NCBI GenBank assembly: GCA_032690845.1
Contig: CM064432.1
Span: 59,146,071 to 59,210,070, forward strand
DNA length: 64,000 nt
Direction: 5' to 3'
DNA from: Eleusine coracana subsp. coracana
Lineage: Eukaryota; Streptophyta; Magnoliopsida; Poales; Poaceae
The notes below the pieces were generated by a model. It searched no databases and was not told the DNA's origin. It saw only the letters and a list, made by a program, of their open reading frames with translations. Shown in pieces: positions 36,521 through 46,241 of this stretch (its first letter is position 1; the number at the start of each line of letters is the position of its first letter). A program made the translations under genes and the position numbers.

Positions 36521-37064
36521 GTCGGAGTAACACCACCCCAACGGTATTGCATTAAGAAGAGAGGATCTTCTCACGCAGGTCTAGAAAATTCCCGAACTCC
36601 TCTCCCCCCTGACATGGTGACCTCTTTTTTGGCTTGTGTGAGAGCTTTATAGTGCATCAGCCTTTAAATCGGGAGCAAAACCCGCACCGATTGGCTCCAG
36701 ACAGGGTCTTACACATGTTTTGGCTTAGGGGAAAGACGAGGGAATTTTTTTAACCTAATCCGGAAAATTCGTTTCTAATAAGAATCAAACCCAAGAACTA
36801 CGAGGTGCTACTAAGGCACCTTACCACTACGGTAAAGAACCGTTGACGTTTGCAGTGGACTCCATCAACATCAATTGTAAATGGGCGAAGTGGATGACTC
36901 ATATAAGCAATAGCATGCTGAGAAGTGAAGGCATCAACTACAATAGTTTTATCTTTAGAATGCTCAGTTTTGCCTTTCACTTTCAGTTGAACTTCAAATG
37001 AGACTGGATCAATTACCACAACTGCATGAGATGGGCCTGTTAACAGCAAAAAGGGTTCCTGCAA
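36068..37064 (-). pseudogene. DUF6598 gene copy 1, split by a SINE and missing its 5' exon
   Basis: The minus strand encodes EPFLLLTGPSHAVVVIDPVSFEVQLKVKG... (37058 downward), is interrupted after FTIDVDGVHCK by the SINE at 36484-36847, and resumes at about 36468 through VEVHDGSWPEASPARVTA...LSRRVVSVELSGQL to a normal-looking C-terminus (..CELGITVAWFLFRPL, stop at 36068). The first exon seen in the duplicate (45266-45481) is absent because the block ends in the intron. DUF6598 is a grass-biased domain of unknown function. This copy cannot make a full protein, but it preserves the C-terminus that copy 2 lost. Confidence 0.85.
36469..36862 (-). mobile_element. Complete SINE with 15-bp target duplication
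   Basis: The SINE (36484-36847, minus strand) has a tRNA-like head with A-box-like (TAGTGGTAAGGTGCC) and B-box-like (GGGTTTGATTC) words. It ends TCTTCTTAATGCAATACCG..., with a homopolymer tail of 35 T on its own strand (A on the plus strand, 36484-36518). Flanks are the 15-bp direct repeat GTTTGCAGTGGACTC at 36469-36483 and 36848-36862. The duplicate block has the same site once (about 44691-44705) with no insert. T-rich tails and TAATGCAATA-type 3' ends are known in grass SINEs such as the Au/p-SINE type; the exact family is inferred. Confidence 0.9.
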
Positions 37065-37452
37065 GCATCACAATGAATGATTAATCTGGCTAGGAGGTGA
37101 TTTTATTAATAAGTTTCATCACTGAGTACCAGAAAAAAGTAGATGAAAATTATAAAAAGGTAAAAAAATTTATTGTGGCTGCGCATGCTGAGAAGTGAAG
37201 GCATCAACTACAATAGTTTTATCTTTAGAATGCTCAGTTTTGCCTTTCACTTTCAGTTGAACTTCAAATGAGACTGGATCAATTACCACAACTGCATGAG
37301 ATGGGCCTGTTAACAGCAAAAAGGGTTCCTGCAAGCATCACAATGAATGATTAATCTGGCTAGGAGGTGATTTTATTAATAAGTTTCATCACTGAGTACC
37401 AGAAAAAAGTAGATGAAAATTATAAAAAGGTAAAAAAATTTATTGTGGCTGC
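36913..37452. repeat. Perfect 270-bp tandem duplication (two units)
   Basis: Unit 1 is 36913-37182 and unit 2 is 37183-37452; no difference is visible by eye. The unit spans the 5' part of the DUF6598 exon, its intron-side flank and the first bases of the tRNA-His gene on the plus strand (its 3' acceptor end). Perfect identity points to a very recent event. Confidence 0.93.
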
Positions 37453-37515
37453 TGGGATTCGAGCCCAGGTCTCCACGGCCACAACATGGAATTCTCACCA
37501 CTAAACTACAGCCAC
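37444..37515 (-). tRNA. trnH-GUG: tRNA-His (anticodon GUG)
   Basis: The minus strand folds as nuclear plant tRNA-His. Acceptor GTGGCTG/CAGCCAC is perfectly paired. The D arm is GTTTAGTGGTGAGAAT, the anticodon stem CCATG/CGTGG with one U-G pair, the loop TTGTGGC with anticodon GTG, the T stem CTGGG/CCCAG with loop CTCGAAT, and the discriminator is A. The first G of GTGG is encoded at 37515; in eukaryotes the extra G-1 is added after transcription. A fragment of its 3' end is repeated at 37171-37182 by the 270-bp duplication. Confidence 0.93.
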
Positions 37516-37889
37516 TTTGGTGCTATATGATAACGTAACGCTCTAATCACTTTAGGACGTTGGGGCGGGAGAGGAGGAGAAGTAGGGGCAACAGCCAAAT
37601 TCATGTCTAGCACTTCAATACAAACGATTTATGATACTTTCCGTTGTATAGTGCAAAAATGAAATTCAGTCGGGACCCAGCCAAGCAGTGATTGGGCTGA
37701 AACTCTCAGGTTGAATCATCGATAATAAAAGGGCTAACAATTTGAATTTCCCTTTCAGTCTCAAAACTTGCCATGACAAAAAGGGATCATTACAATAATG
37801 CTATATTAAGCAATGTTACCTTTACATTTTGCATCAACTATTTCAATTCTCGGTATAGGAAGTTACATCTCAGCAAAATAACTACAGTA
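37516..37889. other. Spacer between tRNA-His and the APEM9-like gene
   Basis: No gene seen. The two transcription units converge from opposite sides only at the DNA level; both read on the minus strand. The right part is probably the APEM9-like 3' UTR. Confidence 0.4.
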
Positions 37890-40037
37890 TCACCAGTTTC
37901 CTCGAGGAGCTTGAGGCACTTGTTGACCGGCAGCTAGTGGGTTCATCTGGACAGAGAAGGCGAGTTGCAGGGCATCAAAGAATGCTCGTCGCAGAGAAGA
38001 AGCGTGCTGGTAAACAGTTCTGTGCAAAATGCCGGTTACAATGCAAACCTCAGTCAGATTGGAGACATAAAAAGAGAGAAGATGGTTTGGCACATTTGAA
38101 AGAGAGCTGCAAGTGTGCAAAGTCCTTACCTCTTTAAGCCAGCAGTTTTTCGCTGGAGTACAAAAATTGTTGAGAACAACAACGACAACAAAAGTATCCA
38201 CTTGCCACTTGGTAGAATAATATGTATTTTACCAAACTTTAACCGAACCGAATGAAACCACCAAAACAATGGATCAAACTGATTTGTGACACGTTGAATA
38301 GAAGGTTCAGTCGACTTCACTGAGTCCTTTTTGAGTCCACTGTATAAAGGAACTGTGTTTGGAGCATCCTTGTGAATTGATGGTATTGAGCCATTCATTG
38401 GAATGGAAAGGCACCTTTCTGTTATTTGTTTTACGGTGGATGGTTTTTTATTTGCAGCTGATTGTAGAGCTTGAAGCTTTTTAAGTAGGCCCTGTAGAGA
38501 ACCATTAAGAAACAACATGATGTAAAAACATTGTGACAGAAAAACTTACAAGAAAAAAAAGTACCCTAGCACGTCTTTAGGAAATGATTTCAAAAGTCTA
38601 AAAAGTCCAAAGTTAGCATGGGAATTATTTGGGATGCTGAAAAAGTCCAAGTTGTCATGAAAACATGATTTGTAAATTGGAAGGGACCGCTAATGAAAAA
38701 TCATCTGAAATCTGAAAGCCCCAAGTTGGTGCTTCTTATATAAATACGTAAAAAAGATACCTGACGATCTTTCTCAACCAACTCTGCTTTTTCTGCCCAT
38801 GAGATAGCAGTTTCAATCTCTTGGGACACAATACTAAGGAATGTAACAGTATACAATTCTGCTACCTCAAAATACTGCTCAGTTGACATAACAGATATAA
38901 CAGCCAAACCATTTGAAGAGCTGTCTTGTTCTCTATTCAAGACATAAACTTCATCATTTGTATATCTCCATTTAGCAATGTACTCCTCAAAGATTGGTCT
39001 GAGGTCAGAAACAGATTCGGTTGCCATTTGCATGGTAGCTCTGTAAGGAGAAAGATAGCAGTCAATCATATGAAAAATCAGCAATACAATACAAGTCAAA
39101 CCAAGCATATGAGACTTCTGCATAAAAATTACCCTGTAAGGAAAACTTTAACGGGTACGTATGCCACAGAACCAAACGTCTCTTCAAGCTGAACAAAGAT
39201 CTCTGATGTCCTGCAAATTTAGCATAATGTATTAAAAGATAGCAAATAAGAATCATGCATAGAAGCTCTGCAAATGTCCTGAACAAAGAATCTCTTCTTC
39301 ATCACTTTTTAAGTATGATGTTTTTTTTTTCTTGGAAAAGTCAGAATCCCATTAAGATACCCGAACGTTTTTATTATTAAGGCACATAACATAACAACAT
39401 CCTAATTTTGGTTCAGGCGTAAGGTATTAGAATCACATTAAGGAGAAAATAAAGAGGATTTACCTCTTAAGTTCTTTGAGTGCCTGAACAAGTACCATCC
39501 CAGCTGATTCAAGCATTTCTAAGAGCTCTACATGGTCACATACATTCTCCAACGCAGCTCTGCATATTTGATCAGAGATGGATAAAGCAGTAGATACAGC
39601 CCGCTCGAATGATCCGCTGACTAGATAGCTGATCCATGAGAACAAATAACAAGGTAAGCAAACACGTTGTCAATATAGCATTTACATTTAGCTAATAATG
39701 AGAAACGTAATAGCACAGCATGTACAACTGCTTGAACATCAGTCACAAGTCCTAAACAGGGTTCCAATATTTGTCCACCGTGTTAACCTTCGCATGCTAC
39801 TAATCACATATATAGCTACGCTACCCCGTGAAATGTAATAATAGAGCTAGCATAGTTCAACTGCATGGATAAATAAGCAAGAAAGTACGTACTAAAGTAG
39901 AGCGAACCTCAACGGTGGACAGACAGAGTACTAAAGTAAAGAGAATTGAGGCGCTAAGGGAGAACTGAGGAGGAATCTTACTACTCCGCGTCGTCGATTT
40001 GCTTCCAGAGACCCGATTCACGGGAAGAGGACTCCAT
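37890..40037 (-). CDS. APEM9: APEM9/DAYU-like peroxisomal membrane protein
   Basis: Plant-specific peroxisomal membrane anchor that in Arabidopsis tethers the PEX1-PEX6 ATPase complex for matrix-protein import (PEX26/PEX15 role). Six exons on the minus strand, GT-AG and in phase: 39982-40037, 39464-39628, 39133-39210, 38761-39040, 38130-38491, 37890-38019; 356 aa. N-terminus MESSSRESGLWKQIDDAE, then YYLVSGSFERAVSTALS (tetratricopeptide-like helix), EIFVQLEETFGSVAYVPVKVFLTG and FEVAELYTVTFLSIVSQEIETAISWAEKAELVEKDRQ. A membrane span (WILLLSLLFSTIFVL) precedes the conserved tail LQLAFSVQMNPLAAGQQ. I recognise the family from the tail and overall layout from memory, without a search. The last exon is easily missed because exon 5 reads into a TAA directly after its donor site. 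Appears intact. Confidence 0.82.
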
Positions 40038-40860
40038 GTCCAATCCTCTCGCCTCCATCTCGCAACAGGGGCGGACCTATCCAGTGCCGATTCCATTGAA
40101 TTTGATCCGCAGAGAAACAAAAAAGAGGAAAAAATTGAAAGCGCACTAGGGTTCCACGCTGGCCGACTCCCTCTACCCCGCGCCACGAGCTGCAACGACC
40201 AGTCGCGCCGGCCTCCGCCGCGCGAGCTCCAGTGGCGGCTCCCTCCCTCTTGCCCGGCTGGATCTCGCGGTTCTAGCGCTCACGATGCGCCTCAAGCGCC
40301 TCCTTCCACCTCGCGTGAGGCGCCGCTCCAGCCAGGCTCGGGCCGAGCTCGATTGTGCGGCGGTGTACGCGTGCTGGCGGTCGTGGAGCAAGGGGAAAGA
40401 GAGAACGGGGAGGGGAGAGGTCGCCGTGATGATAACGTTTTCCGCTCGGTCGTTTTTTTATTTTGAAAACGTATTTGACATAGTACGTTTTCTCACGCTA
40501 TTGGGGAATTGATGAAGCAGAGCTCAAATAACTCTATATTGAGAATAGAATATTAGAAATATATTGGAATTGCTTTTAGGAGAACGGAATCAGTTGAGTA
40601 CGGATAGATCCACTTTACACCAGTCCAACAGGAGATGGCAGAGAGAGTTGAAGCGGCGACGGCAAGGAGAGAAGTGGCGCACACGATGGTCGGAGGCTTG
40701 AGAAGCGAGCATGGGGGGATCAACCATGGTTGATGGTTGACTGATAGGTGGGGTCACAATCAACTATGAGCTTGGGCAAACAAAAAGCCTGATTGATGGA
40801 TGAAGACGAGACGACCCGTAGCCCAAGACATCGCTTCTCATAAAAAAAAAGAAGTAACAT
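40038..40860. other. Promoter side of the APEM9-like gene, intergenic
   Basis: GC-rich to about 40430 (likely promoter and 5' UTR on the minus strand), then AT-rich. Open frames here overlap on both strands and have no recognisable product. Confidence 0.35.
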
Positions 40861-41075
40861 ATACTGTAACTTTTTTCCTTTCAATTTTTTTATTTTAGTT
40901 ATTAATAAATAATATAGATGAAAACTTCTACTAGTATATAGACGTATCAATACAAGAGAACTTGATCTAATATGGATACTGTAACTCTTTTACTTTCATT
41001 TTTTTTTCAACGGTATAGATGAAAACTTCTACTAGTATATAGACGTGTCAATACATGAGAACTTGATCTAATATG
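40861..41075. repeat. Tandem repeat, two units of about 100-115 bp
   Basis: 'atactgtaac', 'gatgaaaacttctactagta' and 'agaacttgatctaatatgg' occur in the same order in 40861-40975 and 40976-41075. The second unit lacks about 15 bases. Confidence 0.75.
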
Positions 41076-42120
41076 GTAGAGTTTCGGGTACATACAACTA
41101 TTGTAAACGCATGGAAACATGGAAACTCTGAAGAAACCATAGAAATGATGAATTTTGTCTGCAGCAATAAATGCATATTAATACACCTTGGTGAGCCACC
41201 AATTTGGTGTGCACGCGAACGAGACGGTATCCAGACTTTGTAGACATCGACCACTGCTCAGCTAATTTATTGTCGATGCACGGAGTATATTATAGACATA
41301 AGATGTTGTTTCTGATTCAACTATTGTGCGTGCTGCAGCGTCTTGCAAATTTCAAGGGCCGCAGCCCGCAGGTCGGGTGTTTCAAACAGTGAACAGAGCG
41401 AGTTCAGATTTTTGAACTTGAAATGTCGGATGCAGAATTCAGCTCTCCATTTGGGAGACTCGTCCAGCAGGCATAAAATTTTAATCCTTCAGGTTCTCCT
41501 TGTCATGAAAGATGAAGTCACCGGACCAAAGTTCGATCGCCTATTTTCTCGTCCACTGTTATGAATAACGCTGATGGTTCACATTGCTTTCTATTTCAAG
41601 CGCATGGAGTTTGAAGCTCCCTGTCAGAACGCTGCTACTAGTCTAGAATCCCTGGATCAAGTCTTGATCGGCTTGACTGATTTCATTGGCCGGGCTCGTG
41701 CCGGTGATCTAGCTAGATCGTTCTTTGTTGCCTTCGTAGCACCTGATGCAGCGGTTGAGTGCTGACAGTAGTGCAAGACTCGTCCACTGCTCAATTGACC
41801 GGATTTCGATGGGAGAAAAACCAACCGAGTTAGACTGTCTCTCTGTTCTCATTTTTTTTAAGGATATACTTGTGGTGCACGTGCGGACGTGCCGCACACA
41901 TGAATGTCGATCTAACTAACGGCTTAGTTTGTCAAGCAGGAATCACAGTGTGTTCTCACGACAACAGAGCCGGCATCAATCTTGATGCAACCCTGCTTAT
42001 TCTGTATTTAAGCCCCACGCACCCCAAAGCTTATTACTAAAACCAGAATACCTGATCATCGATCGAGCACGCGCTGCACGACACTCAACAAGCGGCAGGC
42101 AGCCAACGGACGCCCACCCG
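41076..42120. other. Intergenic, no gene seen
   Basis: A 63-codon open frame at 41574-41765 has no recognisable similarity. A TATA-like TTTAAG box precedes the AIG2-like fragment by about 130 bases. Confidence 0.3.
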
Positions 42121-42133
42121 AGCTCCACTCGCC

Positions 42134-42281
42134 ATGGCGCTGACCCCTCCTCCGGCTGCCTCCGCCGCCACCCAGAGCGGGGCGCACACCGTGTTCGTGT
42201 ACGGAGCCTGATGGAGGAAGCGGTGGTGCGCGCCATCATCAAGCGCGTCCCGCCCGCCGCCCCGGCGATCCTCCCCAACTA
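42134..42281 (+). pseudogene. AIG2-like (gamma-glutamylcyclotransferase fold) exon-1 fragment
   Basis: The reading MALTPPPAASAATQSGAHTVFVYG, continuing one base out of frame as SLMEEAVVRAIIKRVPPAAPAILPNY, matches the first exon of plant AIG2-like proteins. Their hallmark is VFVYGSLM at the start of the gamma-glutamylcyclotransferase-like fold. A single missing base after GTGTACGG breaks the frame and yields TGA at 42209-42211. The exon ends at a natural-looking donor (AACTA/GTACGCG). The following exons are not found; F-box gene sequence begins 240 bases later. Family assignment is from memory of the motif. Confidence 0.65.
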
Positions 42282-42524
42282 GTACGCGCCCGCCCCCTCC
42301 CTTCCCTCGCCCTTTCCTTCTGTCACTCCCGTCTTCTGGTGGTTCTTGATTCTCCCGGGCTGTCGCTTTCGTTTCCCCACCCGAGATTCTCCGGGTGCGG
42401 TGACGTTGTGGCGCTAGACAACGCTAGTGTATTTGATTGCTGATGTTTAGTGCCGCATCAGACGAGAACGAGATGCTGCCCAGATGGTGTTAGATTAGTA
42501 GTATATATGATTGCTGATGTTTAG

Positions 42525-43061
42525 TGACGTCGTGGCGAGATGTCCCCGTCCCCGGCGCGAGCTGCTGCCTCGACGCCGGCATCGTCAGCATCGACGGCGC
42601 GGCGTACTGGGTCACGAATGATGCCATGAGTGTCGTGTCATTCGACCTCAAGGACGAGCGGGTCAGGTTCACCAAGGCGCTGCCCATGCGAGCAGAGTAG
42701 GGCTACCGGTGGCTACTGACCGAGGTGCACGGGAGGCTGGGCATCGACTCATCTCGGGTGCGGGAAGGATCGGATGAGGTGGACCCGCCAGTACTGCGTG
42801 CAAGTGAGCGATGGATCAAGGAGGATCATGTGGCCGCAGTTCGTGTTTGGAGACTATGTCCTGATCAACAGGAGGAGGCAGGTGTTTGTGAACAGGGTGA
42901 GGAGCGCAGGGAGGGGGCAGAGCGGCGAGGTGCGGTCCGTCAAGATCAGCGAGCAGACGCGGGGGGCGGCGGTGTCCGGGTTGAGTGGCGGCGGATGCAT
43001 CAGCGGGGTGTTCACTGTTCAGCTACGTCAACATGAAGGAGCGGTTGAGTGCTTATTGTAA
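42525..43061 (+). pseudogene. 5'-truncated F-box/FBA gene fragment
   Basis: Homologous to the 3' half of the gene at 33900-34946, beginning at SWRDVPVPGASCCLDAGIVSIDGAAYWV. There is no F-box. TAG at 42698-42700 replaces the expected Gln or Glu in ..MRAE-QGYRW. A frameshift follows at about 42760. From 42774 the alternative frame keeps the YCVQVSDG...PQFVFGDYVLINRR...GEVRSVKISEQTRG segment that is deleted in the 33900 gene. It therefore records the ancestral, undeleted structure. Confidence 0.85.
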
Positions 43062-43193
43062 GCTTCGTAATCGGAAGCCAGCAATGTATAACACAATAGG
43101 CAAAAGATCCGGGTGCATGTTCAAGTCAAAAGAATTTCCTTAGCACAAATTTAATCTCTCTCCTTTTGAAACAAATTTAATTTGTGATCTTTG

Positions 43194-43897
43194 TAAGAGC
43201 ATCTTCAACAGCCTTTATATTATGTTATCTAAAATTGAAGATTTTACCTCTTTTGTATAATTAGAAAACATTCTAAACTTGGGGGGGTAAACCAATAAAC
43301 TAGGTAAATCTTGACTCTCTATATACTTCAAAACATCCAAGTCAGCTGAAATCGTTTTTCTTGTTGATTTTTTTTTTCAATTTTCTGTATGCCATGCAGA
43401 ACAACGTCCTCGTTGCCAATTGCCTCGCATGGACGCTGGAAATCACAAGCAGCATCTGGCCGGTTGGACTCCAGCGACGTCTGGACGTGAGTCCGCTTGA
43501 TCTGACCCGAGGTAAGTCACGACTGCCTTGATTCGGTACTGCAGCCTCCCTCAGTAATTAGTGGCTCTTGACGGCAATTAGTGTTTTGATTAGAATTTTT
43601 TAATCCAATCCGCTCGGTTGGACTCTAATTTGAGGGGGAGCAGGTGTATTTGGAATGGGGATGACGTACAGGAGCGTGCACGGGAGCCGAAATCCATGGG
43701 CGGGAATGATGCGCCCGCGTGATCAGGAAATTGACGAGTGGCCACGCCTCGGCAAATTTGCCAAGCGGAGGAGCCCCGATGGCGAGGAGAGTTTTTTACC
43801 GAGTCTGTTACAGACTCTGTTAGAACATGATTTTTCTCTTTGTTTTCTATATTTACAGATATAAAGCTATATAAAAGAGCTCTTGGAGATGCTCTAA
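43194..43897. mobile_element. Tourist/PIF-Harbinger-like element with TAA duplication
   Basis: The element is 43197-43894 (698 bp). It begins GAGCATCTTCAACAG and ends CTCTTGGAGATGCTC, an inverted pair, flanked by TAA on each side (43194-43196, 43895-43897). Three-base TWA duplications mark the PIF/Harbinger and Tourist group. The copy-1 block lacks it (ctttgCAAattt near 35045). No transposase is encoded. Confidence 0.8.
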
Positions 43898-44432
43898 ATG
43901 TAACATAAATGTTACAAAAGAATTCACATCTTCGTTAATGTTGAATGTAACATTCCTTGTGTAAGGCTATCAGGCAGCTGCCAATGCAGCCAAGCATTGT
44001 ATTCGGGTCGTCAATCCTACTTCTTGTTAATACAACGATAATCTCACCTAATAGACATCAGCACGACTCATTGCCGTCCTTTTGAATGAACAAAAGAAAT
44101 TATGGTAAATATGTATTAAACAACTCCATTTTAAGTATATATAGAATCACTCCATTTCAAAAGCATAATAATCTCTATATAGTTGAATAAGCACTCGAAG
44201 CTAAGTGTAGGCAACATCTATGGAAGGGCAGTGCAGATACACATGTACACGACTTCTAAAATCAATGGTTCCAACCAAGCAGACGACTTTGGAAATTACA
44301 AGGGCCTGAAAAGGGACCAAGCAACAGTGATTCCCAACTCACACATGGTCCTCTTTTTCTCTCCCAAATGACATGTCTGGTAACTTATTTCGGACCTTTT
44401 TGGTGTGAAAATGGAACAAGCTTTCACGACTT
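43898..44432. other. Duplicated intergenic DNA between F-box fragment and DUF6598 gene
   Basis: Matches 35055-36067 of copy 1 minus its Helitron, including the empty Helitron site near 44100. Contains the former coding 3' end and UTR of the DUF6598 gene on the minus strand (44290-44432). Confidence 0.6.
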
Positions 44433-45481
44433 CTATTTAGCCTCCACATTAATTCTCAGTTGTCCACTTAATTCCACAGAAACAACCCGCCTTGAAAGCT
44501 TAATCAAGCCACTACGACTGAAAGTTGGTGTTTCATTTCCAGAATCTATAAGCAGAATGTCCCAATCAGGTACACTATCTGTGCATGCTGTGACTCGTGC
44601 TGGACTAGCTTCAGGCCACGATCCATCATGAACTTCAACCATTATAGTGGCTTCAACTGATTGTTCAAGTAGTGCCTGTGTAAGCTCAAGTTTGCAGTGG
44701 ACTCCATCAACATCAATTGTAAATGGGCGAACTGGATGAGTCATATAAGCAATAGCATGCTGAGAAGCGAAGGCATCAACTACAAGAGTTTTATCTTCAG
44801 AATGCTCAGTTTTGCCTTTCACTTTCAGTTGAACTTCAAATGAAACTGGATCAATTACCACAACTGCGCGAGATGGGCCTGTTAACAGCAAAAAGGGTTC
44901 CTGCAAGCGTCACAATGAATTATTACTGTCATATATATCTTCCCGCAGAAAAATAAAATCTAGCAAGAAATGGCTTGTTTCTTGCAAATCAGGATTGAAC
45001 GTCCAACTACAAAAGGCTGGACTAAGAACATACACAACCCACGGCAAGATTTAGATCCTAGACTAGAAGCTAGCACCTGACAATTTATTTTGTGCCTAGG
45101 AATTCTTATCAATAAGTGAACAATTGTAAATAAAAAAGGAAAAGACATCTATTAGATTTAGTAATATATTTCTCTCAGTGAATTTGCAATATTATGAATA
45201 CGGGACAAATAATATATAATAGAATCAAAAAATGACAAGATAAAAGAATATGGCGTCGTACAAACCTCTTCAGTTATGGTCTGGCAGTTAGACCTATCTC
45301 GCTGGAAAAGAAGATTGCGTCTTGGATCTATCGAGTCCCTTACAGCGATAAAGCCATAAACTTGCAATGGCCACTTGAAATCATTGTCAATGTCTTTAAG
45401 CTCAGCAACTTTAATCGAGAACATCTGCCACTTTCGGTCCGGGATAGCATGTTTCGGGTCGTGTTTGGCGGTATGGCACAT
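44433..45481 (-). CDS. DUF6598 domain protein, C-terminally truncated
   Basis: Domain of unknown function abundant in grasses. Two exons on the minus strand, 45266-45481 and 44433-44900 (donor AAGAG/GTTTG, acceptor TTGCAG/GAACC), giving 227 aa. Exon 1 has WPLQVYGFIAVRDSIDPRRNLLFQRDRSNCQTITEE. Exon 2 starts EPFLLLTGPSRAVVVIDPVSFEVQLKVKG and reaches LIKLSRRVVSVELSGQLRINVEAK before a stop. Relative to copy 1 a 7-bp deletion (ACCTTTG on the plus strand, at 44432/44433) creates that stop and removes about 48 C-terminal residues, including the GITVAWFL strand. The N-terminus is uncertain: the ATG at 45481 is the first in frame, but a further 5' exon could join at the TTGTTGTAG acceptor-like site just upstream. 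It may be a recent pseudogene. Confidence 0.7.
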
Positions 45482-46240
45482 CGGTGGCACAACAGCTACA
45501 ACAAAGATATAATTAATCGAATAGCAGATTTATAATAAAATATCACGTATGCACAAATCGCCTTAGAAGAGACAGTAACACTTTCGAACCTCTGGGGAAA
45601 AATTGTAGTGAAGACCAAAAAAGTTCCCAACAAAAAACAAAATGTTAAGCTTGCTGAGAACTTTTGAATTTTCTGCCCCTTGAAATATTTATTACTGTTT
45701 AATTTATGTGATATTGTGGAATTCTGAATCACATACGTTGGAGTTTTGCAATTCTGCAAACCCACTATTTACAGTGGAAATATCCAAATATCCATGCTAA
45801 CCACGTGCGAAGCTACTACATAGAGCTAGGGTGGTACCATGGCATCACGGTAAATTAAGATCTCTCTAGCTACTAATTAGCTTGTGTTTGACCATGAATT
45901 TGTTCTTTAAAGTTAGTCTGTTCACTGCATGCATGGCACCACCTTGGATCTTAATCAAACCCCGCCACTGTTGCTAACCCTTACCGTCAACAGCATAGGC
46001 CACTAAAGAATAGCAACATGTAATCGAACTTACCTAAGTAATAAGTCAATTTAATAATATATCTAGGCGAGGTGAAGAAAGAACTAGTATAGCAGAGTGA
46101 ATTGGATTAGCTTACTAGTATCCTCGAAGGAACCGAATTTATAGCAGCTGAGGCGGCGGTTCTAATCGAGTCTCATGTGCTTATAAGGCAGTCCACCCGA
46201 GAGCTTTGAACGGACACCAACAACAAGTGCGTAGCGTAGG
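45482..46240. other. Spacer before the next F-box copy
   Basis: Probable upstream region of the DUF6598 gene on the minus strand, then AT-rich DNA. The final about 60 bases are the recurrent F-box leader ('gaacggacaccaacaacaagtgcgtag..'). Confidence 0.35.
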
Positions 46241-46241
46241 C

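Larger units (their letters stand above)
34530..37085. repeat. Duplicated block, copy 1 (F-box 3' half + DUF6598 fragment)
   Basis: Collinear with 42525-44925 over the F-box 3' end, the intergenic DNA and the opposite-strand DUF6598 exon. Copy 1 alone carries a Helitron (35174-35869) and a SINE (36484-36847). Homology stops near 37085, inside the DUF6598 intron. Confidence 0.85.
42525..44925. repeat. Duplicated block, copy 2
   Basis: Collinear with 34530-37085. It lacks the Helitron and the SINE of copy 1 but carries a Tourist/PIF-like element at 43197-43894. Confidence 0.85.
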
